From Diogma glabrata (Eukaryota; Arthropoda; Insecta; Diptera; Cylindrotomidae): 64,000 nt of DNA. Location: assembly GCA_963693315.1 (NCBI GenBank), contig OY856186.1:89898881-89962880 (forward strand). Direction: 5' to 3'. The notes under the pieces were generated by a model. That model had not been told where the DNA came from and ran no database searches. It saw nothing but the letters and a program-made list of their open reading frames with translations. Below, piece after piece: positions 58,091 to 64,000 of this stretch. A program made the translations under genes and the position numbers. The first letter of the stretch is position 1; each line of letters begins with the position of its first letter.

Positions 58091-59039
58091 TAAAGATGCG
58101 AATGTGTAAAATAAATTGTAATTTCCGATAAAAGATTAACTCAATAGCAGCATTATACAAAAAAAAGGAGTTTAATGCGCCAATTAATCAAAATAACTAA
58201 AGGAAAGAATCACCAATTTTTTTTCAGTAGCATCGCTTCTTGAATAGGCACTGAGTAATTCTCTTGAGTAAAGATTTACTCAAGCACTTTATTCAAGTAA
58301 CATTTTGACAGTATTTGAATAAGCCTTGAATAACAACTTTTGTACAACTTTATTCAAACACTTATATAAAACATGTATAAAGCATTATATATATCTTCTT
58401 GAATAAAGAATATTTTTTCATACGCCTTTTCTCCTTGAGTAAAGCTTGTATAAAACTTTTCTCATGCATAGTTCAAGAATTTTAAATTTCCCTTCCATTT
58501 TAAATTCCTCTTTTAAAGCTTTACTCAATGATTACCTAGGTTAAATTGTTACCTGGGATAACCTTGTATGAGCCATCATAAAGTTACATGATGTTTATGG
58601 TCCAGTTATAGTTGCCAGAACTCTACCGTTGCTGATCGCCAGCAATGGACCATTACTGAACCAGTTGTACAATATTGCAAAGGTATTGATGATGCAATTT
58701 GACCAAATAAACAAGACAAAGCAAAGCAAGTAAGCGTATTCATCATTTGGACTTGTGCAATTGAAGATATGGACGAATAGGCTTGATAAATGCCGATAAA
58801 CTAAATTGGAGTTGCCATTTTTGAATTTAGTTTATAGGCAAAGAGGTAAGAAACGAGGAAGTGATGCGCTGCACTGCACACAAGTCTGGAAAGGGCCATA
58901 TTTTAAATAATATTTAAGATAAACAACTTATTCAAAAATAAATATCAGAACATGATATATATCAGATATATATCTGATATATATCGGATATTTTGATATT
59001 TATATAAATATCATGATATTTGCCAACCTTGCTTATAGC

Positions 59040-59175
59040 TATTGTTGCTCTTGAAGAAGTGTAGAAAATGGTTTCGGCATTTTAGTATCCGTATTAATTT
59101 TAATTTAATTTTAGTTTTAATTTAATTAAATCAATTTAATCATTATAAGACTTAGTTAAATTAAAATGAACTTCA
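59040..59175. other. Short flank, no gene
   Basis: AT-rich spacer right of the hAT-like element's target duplication. Confidence 0.5.
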
Positions 59176-59685
59176 CTGAAAAAACATTTTCTGTTTCCAA
59201 TCGAAAGGCAGTTGTCTCCACTTCGTCGCGTGGGCGAATATAGTCGAAACCCGAATCGAAACCCGAAATTGATTCAACAGGTGTACAAGTACAGAACGGT
59301 GTAGTTGAGTCAACCACACGTTATGTTTATGTGTAAATTAAATATAGTTCAATTAATTTCTGTTACTTCTATTTTGAAACGAAAAATTTATGAGGGGCAA
59401 GGGCCGGATAGACCAAAAATTTGCATAGAAGCAATAATTTATTTTCTGTAATCTATAATATTAGTTCAATCAAATTAATTTTTTAGCGTCATCAAAAATT
59501 AAGAAAAATATGCAAAGTTAAAGCGGTTGTTATTAGTAATAAAATTTGAAATAAAACATTTTTATTAAATTAATAAATTTAATAATTGATTTACTTAAAT
59601 TTAGATGATGCTACAAAATTGTTTTTGTTGAACTAATATTGTAAATATACCAGCATATTTACTCAGTGTATATTACTACAAAGTA
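59176..59685 (+). mobile_element. Tc1-like MITE, copy 2 (right end uncertain)
   Basis: Begins CACTGAAAAAACATTTTCTG and matches copy 1 (inverted) and copy 3 over the first ~170-200 bases, including CCAATCGAAAGGCAGTTGTC and AGAACGGTGTAGTTGAG. A possible right end is CTCAGTG followed by TA near 59679. Confidence 0.6.
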
Positions 59686-60090
59686 ACGGTGTGTGAGGCC
59701 CATCATGTATGATGGTATACTCATATACTGATTTAATGCTTCTTATATACATACAACACCTTCACATGAAGTTAAAACGGAAAAAATATTGTTAGCTTTT
59801 GTTAAAAATTACAACTAGTTTGATTTAATTTTCGATTACAAAAACAATTTTGATTAATCAAAGAAAGGAAACGTTTCTTCAGCGCGTGTTTTAATCACAA
59901 CCAATTACTTGTTATATATTAATTGGTTAATTAGAGCACGCGACACAAATTCATAAAACTGAACATTATTTTCATTGTAATAATAATATCGTATTTTCAA
60001 TTTAATCAAATGAATTAATTGTTATATTATTTCATTAGTTTAAGTACATATATCATGACTTTATATTATTAAACCTAAGCTAACAATTCT
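59686..60090. other. No recognisable gene
   Basis: AT-rich spacer; a TAATTGGTTAATTAGAGCACG region has no clear structure. Confidence 0.45.
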
Positions 60091-60091
60091 A

Positions 60092-62587
60092 CACTGAAAA
60101 CAACATCCCAGGTAACAATTAACCTAGGTAATCATTGAGTAAAGCTTTAAAAGAGGAATTTAAAATGGAAGGGGAAATTAAAATTCTTGAACTATGCATG
60201 AGAAAAGTTTTATACAAGCTCTACTCAAGGAGAAAAGGCGTATGAAAAAATATTCTTTATTCAAGAAGACATATATAATGCTATATACATGTTTTATATA
60301 AGTGTTTGAATAAAGTTGTACAAAAGTTGTTATTCAAGGCTTATTCAAATACTGTCAAAATTACTTGAATAAAGTGCCTGAGTAAATCTTTACTCAAGAG
60401 AATTACTCAGTGCCTATTCAAGAAGCGATGCCACTGAAAAAAAAATTGGTGATTCTTTCCTTTAGTTATTTTGGTTAATTGGCGCATTAAACTCCTTTTT
60501 TTTTTGTATATTGCTGCTATTGAGTCAATATTTTATCGGAAATTACAATATATTTTACACATTTCGCATCTTTACAAACACCTGTAGCGGGGATCGAACT
60601 CATAACCTTTGATTCTCCAGGACCGTACGCTATCCACTTCTCTATTTAGCAGCTGTCATAAGGAAAATTGAAACTTAATCACTATTGTTTAACAAACTAT
60701 TTGTACACATTTTAAGTTTCGGACCACTACCACGACTATGAATTAATTTTATTCAAACATTTGATTAGGAATGCATATAAAAGTGTACTAATGGTTTTCC
60801 TAAAATGAGAATATATGGTTTTTTGTTAAAAATAATATTGGTTATGATTGAGGATAATCTCGAAATGAAAATAATTTTGCGTATTCATATACGATATCTA
60901 CGCATGTGTTTCCATTCAATTGTACGATTAAAAATAATTAAAGAATAAAAATAAAATAAAAAAAGGAAAAGGAAAGGAAAATAAAATTCATAAATAAAAA
61001 CGTGCCTGGCAGGAATCGAACACAGGCCCGATAACAACTTCCTCATCGTTTACCCTTACGCACTCGTTCATTAAATCAATTTCCACGACGGGAATAAAAC
61101 GTTACTCAATACAGAATAAAAGTATTACTCAAGCCTCGTAAGGGGTATAGTATGCTGTGGTTGGCATTACGATCAGTTGCACAATTTGGCTGGTTAATAA
61201 ATAAATGTTAAATGATAATATTAAATAAACGTTCTACGTTATATTTTCCATAAGTCAGTTGCAATCTGTTGCAAGTTTTGCTATAATTTTTTCCCAAGCA
61301 AATTGCGCTCAATATGGCGATTACATACATTTAATACAAAAACGAATTGTATGACAAATTATCATCAGTTTATTTATTTGTTGACCAACTCAAATCATTA
61401 TATAAACCATCATCAGAAATGGTAATCTCAATCAATATATAAAACATCATCAAAAACGTTTGATTAAATGGTTGCGGAATAATTGCAATTGCAAATTTCC
61501 ATTGACGAAAATATCTCTACTATTTTGAAATAATCTTTTGTATTAATCAATAATAGTTTGTTAAAGTTCTTAAAGGCTTGTTAACTTTTTAAACGCATCG
61601 ATAAGTGATTTTAATAAAAAAACACACAATCGCGAATTAAACAACGAACTGTCAAAAATATTGACAGATCGATTTGTTGTAAATCTTTTAATTTTCATTG
61701 AAAACAGCCGTATATAAGAAATATTACTTGAGTAACAATTTCTTGAATACTACTAAAATTATTATACATAAATAAAGTCGTATACAAGGAACTATCCTTG
61801 GGTAAGAATCTTCTTGGATTCTTCCTAAAAGTTGTACTTTAATAAAGGTTTATATAAGGGATAGAATTCTTGAGTAAAAACATCTTGAATACTACCTTAA
61901 AAATTATATGTGAATAAAACCTTATAAAAGGCATTATACTTGAGTAACATTTGCTTGAATATGCCCTAAATATTTATTATTGAATTAAGCTTTACTTAAG
62001 GAATTATATAAGAAACTTAGTGAATCTAGTCTTTTACAAGCTTTTTTTAGGTAAAGCTTGAATAATATGGTCTTACACAATGCTTTCTCAAGTTAAGTTG
62101 GAATAATTAAAAAAATTTAGGCGAAATTGTTACCTGGGATGTCCTATTTCCAATCGAAATGAAATTGTCTCAACCTCACTGTGCGGTCATATATGGCGAA
62201 TCAAACTACGAAATTGCTTCAACAACTCTACAAATATAAATCGATGAAGTTGAGACAATCACAAGAAATATTTATGTGAAAATAAAATATAGTTCAATTA
62301 ATCTCAAATACTTAAACTTTAAAATGAAAAATTCATGATATAAGGCCAAAGAAAATAATAACTATTTCCTTTTTTTAGGGAAATAGTTATTATCTTTATT
62401 CAACTACTGTTATATTGAATATAACATTTTATATTTTAAATAAACCTCATTCTGTTTGTTAGGAAAATGTTATCGTGTAGTTGTCCCAATCACAGTGAAA
62501 TTGTTTGCACATAATTTTTTTTTGCATGAATAATCGACTGTTAACTTCGAGATGAGGTTGTCATGAACTTCAATTTTTTTTTCAGTG
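60092..62587 (+). mobile_element. Tc1-like MITE, copy 3, split by 2-kb element B
   Basis: Left end CACTGAAAACAACAT (60092) and right end TTTTCAGTG (62587), each with TA outside. Excluding the inserted element it is about 460 bp. After the insert the sequence continues GTCCTATTTCCAATCGAAAT, matching the inner part of copy 2. No coding. Confidence 0.75.
60107..62138 (-). mobile_element. 2.0-kb TIR element, copy B (inverted relative to A)
   Basis: Ends CCCAGGTAACAATT and AATTGTTACCTGGG. Nearly the full reverse complement of 56544-58557, with scattered substitutions and small indels. Flanked by AT on both sides (CAACAT and ATGTCC), a 2- or 3-bp duplication at most. The same tandem units and both tRNA-like modules are present. 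With copy A it forms a palindrome with ~2-kb arms and a ~1.55-kb spacer. Confidence 0.85.
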
Positions 62588-62754
62588 TAACTTTATGAGA
62601 TAGTGCTATAAAAAACAATTGCCCAAGCCGACCTTTAAACGGTGGGCCTTGGAACGAAATGCAGCTTGTTTGTTTGAAATATGATGTTGTGAATCTTAAG
62701 TGATAAATCAATCGGTGTTGGGTTGTTTTCTATATATTATAATTTACTTATTTA

Positions 62755-63672
62755 TTTGCAGTTTGATATTCTGATATCCAAGAAGTTTAAGGAATCATTT
62801 TCTTCTACTCTTAATGTGAATTTAATTGTTAAATGTTGCGAATTTATTTCTTCTAATACTGTTGATAGGTCAGATTTTTTTAAAAATTGCAAAGATGTCA
62901 TTCACATATCTATACCATATTCTTGGGACAAGACTGAAATTTTTATTAAGATTTGATTTCAGTTTACTCGTGTAAACATTATTAATATTTGGAGCCAACT
63001 TGTTACCCATCGTTGTTCAAGGTATTTATTTGTTGAACTTTTTTCTGAACCGGAAAAAGCTTTGGTCCATGCATGTCTTAGTTACTTTTGCTAAAGCACT
63101 AACACACGGATACGGAACGTTGTTTATCATAAGATGTTCTTCCATATATTCTATTACCAGAGTCACTAGAATAGTGGGCAACAGGGCTACTACATCAAAC
63201 TAGAAGATCCTCTGGATCCAATATGATAACTTTTATGTTGTTAAGCAATTCCAGTGAGTTCACTACGCTGAGACCTTTGGGTGATGGTATTTTGTTTACT
63301 TCATATAGGTACCATTTAGCTATATGTTCTGTTGGTTTCGAAATGCTTGATGCTGTTGGTCGCATTTAATCACCTGGTTTAAGAACTTTCGATAATCCGT
63401 ATAATTTTGAAACATTTAAAAGTTGAATTTAAAATCTCAGGATGGGTTTTGTAACATTAGCGACTCTTCCGTTTAACCTGTTTTGCTTACTGAATCATTT
63501 TATTCAATAAATTGTTTGTGTAAACGTTTCCATGGGTTTTCGATGTATGATTCCTCATTGATGGTTTCTAAAATTCTTTGATCATAATCCACTTTGTTCA
63601 TAACTACAACCACATTACTTTTATCAGCTTGCTTTCGAATTTTAGGCAAAAAAATTATTTCGAATTATCACT
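62755..63672 (-). pseudogene. Penelope-like element, N-terminal and RT part, decayed
   Basis: The minus strand reads KQADKSNVVVVMNKVDYDQR (63580-63640), then KLYGLSKVLKPGD and RPTASSISKPTEHIAKWYLY. These are followed by FDVVALLPTI (first catalytic Asp), a TTMGNKLAP variant of the AMGNPLSP block and RIWYRYVNDIFAIF. In the last, the first Asp of YVDD is Asn. Then come LTIKFTLRVEENDSLNFLDI and a stop. Frameshifts and stops separate the blocks. The endonuclease end is missing; homology stops at about 62755. It complements the copy at 14150-15430, which has only the C-terminal part. Confidence 0.82.
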
Positions 63673-63915
63673 GCCCTTGAGAAATTACAACTGATAATTT
63701 TAAAAACTATTCAAGTAGTGTTTTGTATGAAATACCATATAAATTTTCTTGAATTCATTCTCTCTTCCCCTTTTGCAGCGCCATTGCGGTAAACACCGTA
63801 ACAATAAATTGCTCTTGTTTATATAGGCCCTACACGGATGATTAAAAAGTCGATGCAGAAGTTGTGTCACTTAACTAATTTCCATCTAAAGATAATTAAC
63901 TAATTTCCATCTTAA
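63673..63915. other. Flank of the Penelope-like copy, no gene
   Basis: Contains a small duplication TTAACTAATTTCCATCT (about 63871 and 63895) just before the microsatellite. No frame recognised. Confidence 0.45.
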
Positions 63916-63917
63916 GG

Positions 63918-63959
<42 letters not shown>

Positions 63960-64000
63960 AGATAAGATAAGATAAGATAAGATAAGATAAGATAAGATAA
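63916..64000. repeat. (GATAA)n microsatellite, running off the window
   Basis: About fifteen GATAA units with one variant (GATTA near 63929). The array continues to the last base, so its full length is unknown. Confidence 0.97.

Larger units (their letters stand above)
56544..58557 (+). mobile_element. 2.0-kb TIR element, copy A
   Basis: Ends CCCAGGTAACAATTT and AAATTGTTACCTGGG. Flanked by ATA on both sides. Removing the element and one ATA restores the foldback sequence CAGTTGTATAACCTTG, which supports a 3-bp target duplication. The left part (56720-57000) holds about four degenerate ~72-bp tandem units (TATTCAAG-AATGTTACTCAAG...TATATAAGG). The right part has similar CTTGAGTAAAG units in the other orientation. 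Two tRNA-like modules lie inside. No long protein frame. Superfamily uncertain. Confidence 0.82.
54657..58672. mobile_element. Foldback element with minisatellite-like arms, interrupted
   Basis: Outer ends TTGTACAACTGGTTCAG (54657) and CTGAACCAGTTGTACAA (ending 58672). Each arm has repeated motifs such as GGTCCATTAATGG, GAGTACTGG and GGCCATTAA. Outer repeat units are ~175 bp (54645 and 54815). Inner units of ~190 bp carry ATCGGCCGATTTATGGTTCC. The arms pair in inverted order (55140-55500 with 55780-56050). A separate 2-kb element (56544-58557) splits the right arm. Confidence 0.8.
54276..59031. mobile_element. hAT-like element (4.76 kb) enclosing foldback elements
   Basis: Ends are CAAGGTTGGCA and its complement TGCCAACCTTG, both followed inward by GATAT-rich arms (54287-54370 and 58952-59018). 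CTTATAGC flanks both sides exactly (54268-54275 and 59032-59039), an 8-bp duplication typical of hAT. I recognise no transposase inside. The visible interior is a foldback structure and a nested 2-kb element. Confidence 0.88.

Noticed and set aside
62723..63203. Plus-strand frames of 77 and 67 codons
   Set aside because: They lie antisense to the Penelope-like reverse transcriptase blocks on the minus strand.

Overview
This 64 kb window is AT-rich eukaryotic DNA, most likely from an insect and probably a fly. The evidence is the mix of mobile elements: a mauritiana-type mariner, an mdg3/Blastopia-like Ty3/gypsy element, RTE and CR1/Jockey-type LINEs, Penelope-like elements, a tRNA-derived SINE and many foldback or terminal-inverted-repeat elements. 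I find no convincing host protein gene. One short stretch (44231-44298) has good splice signals and might be an exon. The window looks like an intergenic or giant-intron repeat graveyard with one young element in it.

Left third. A decayed mariner (1-1186) abuts a ~143-bp tandem array and a 350-bp higher-order AT-rich array (to ~2.9 kb). Two nearly identical 1.02-kb direct repeats (3954-4975 and 6849-7869) flank 1.87 kb of non-coding DNA, resembling a large retrotransposon derivative. A hAT-type transposon (11885-16109) has a perfect 8-bp target duplication. It carries nested insertions: a 240-bp MITE, a tRNA-derived SINE with its own target duplication, and a 5'-truncated Penelope-like element with a GIY-YIG endonuclease and a hammerhead-ribozyme-like motif. 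Only the C-terminal dimerisation part of the hAT transposase survives.

Middle third. There is a decayed LINE with RNase H (17.8-18.6 kb) and a (TA)n microsatellite next to a TA-flanked MITE. A TTAA-flanked element (22.7-23.5 kb), tRNA-Lys pseudogene fragments and two RTE-type LINE copies on the minus strand follow. A structurally complete LTR retrotransposon (31631-36900) has LTRs that read identical, a 4-bp target duplication and one uninterrupted 1407-residue Gag-Pol frame. It is the only intact protein-coding gene in the window. After it come AT-rich DNA, large palindromes (40.1-40.5, 41.0-41.3, 46.3-46.8 kb), a Tc1-like MITE (45.1-45.5 kb) and two decayed CR1/Jockey-type LINE fragments (48-50 kb).

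Right third. This is a nest of inverted-repeat elements. A second hAT-like element (54276-59031, perfect 8-bp target duplication) encloses a foldback element built of minisatellite-like arms. That foldback is interrupted by a 2.0-kb element with short terminal inverted repeats and two tRNA-like modules (56544-58557). A second copy of the 2.0-kb element lies in opposite orientation at 60107-62138, where it interrupts a Tc1-like MITE. The 5' part of another Penelope-like element (62755-63672, minus strand) and a GATAA microsatellite finish the window.

The elements do not cooperate as a pathway. Their relation is nesting, which gives a relative order of insertion. The parts most worth follow-up are the inverted 2-kb element pair with tRNA-like modules, the hAT/foldback nest, the hammerhead-like motif, and a protein-level-conserved fragment of an unrecognised coding element (3236-3400 and 17083-17217).
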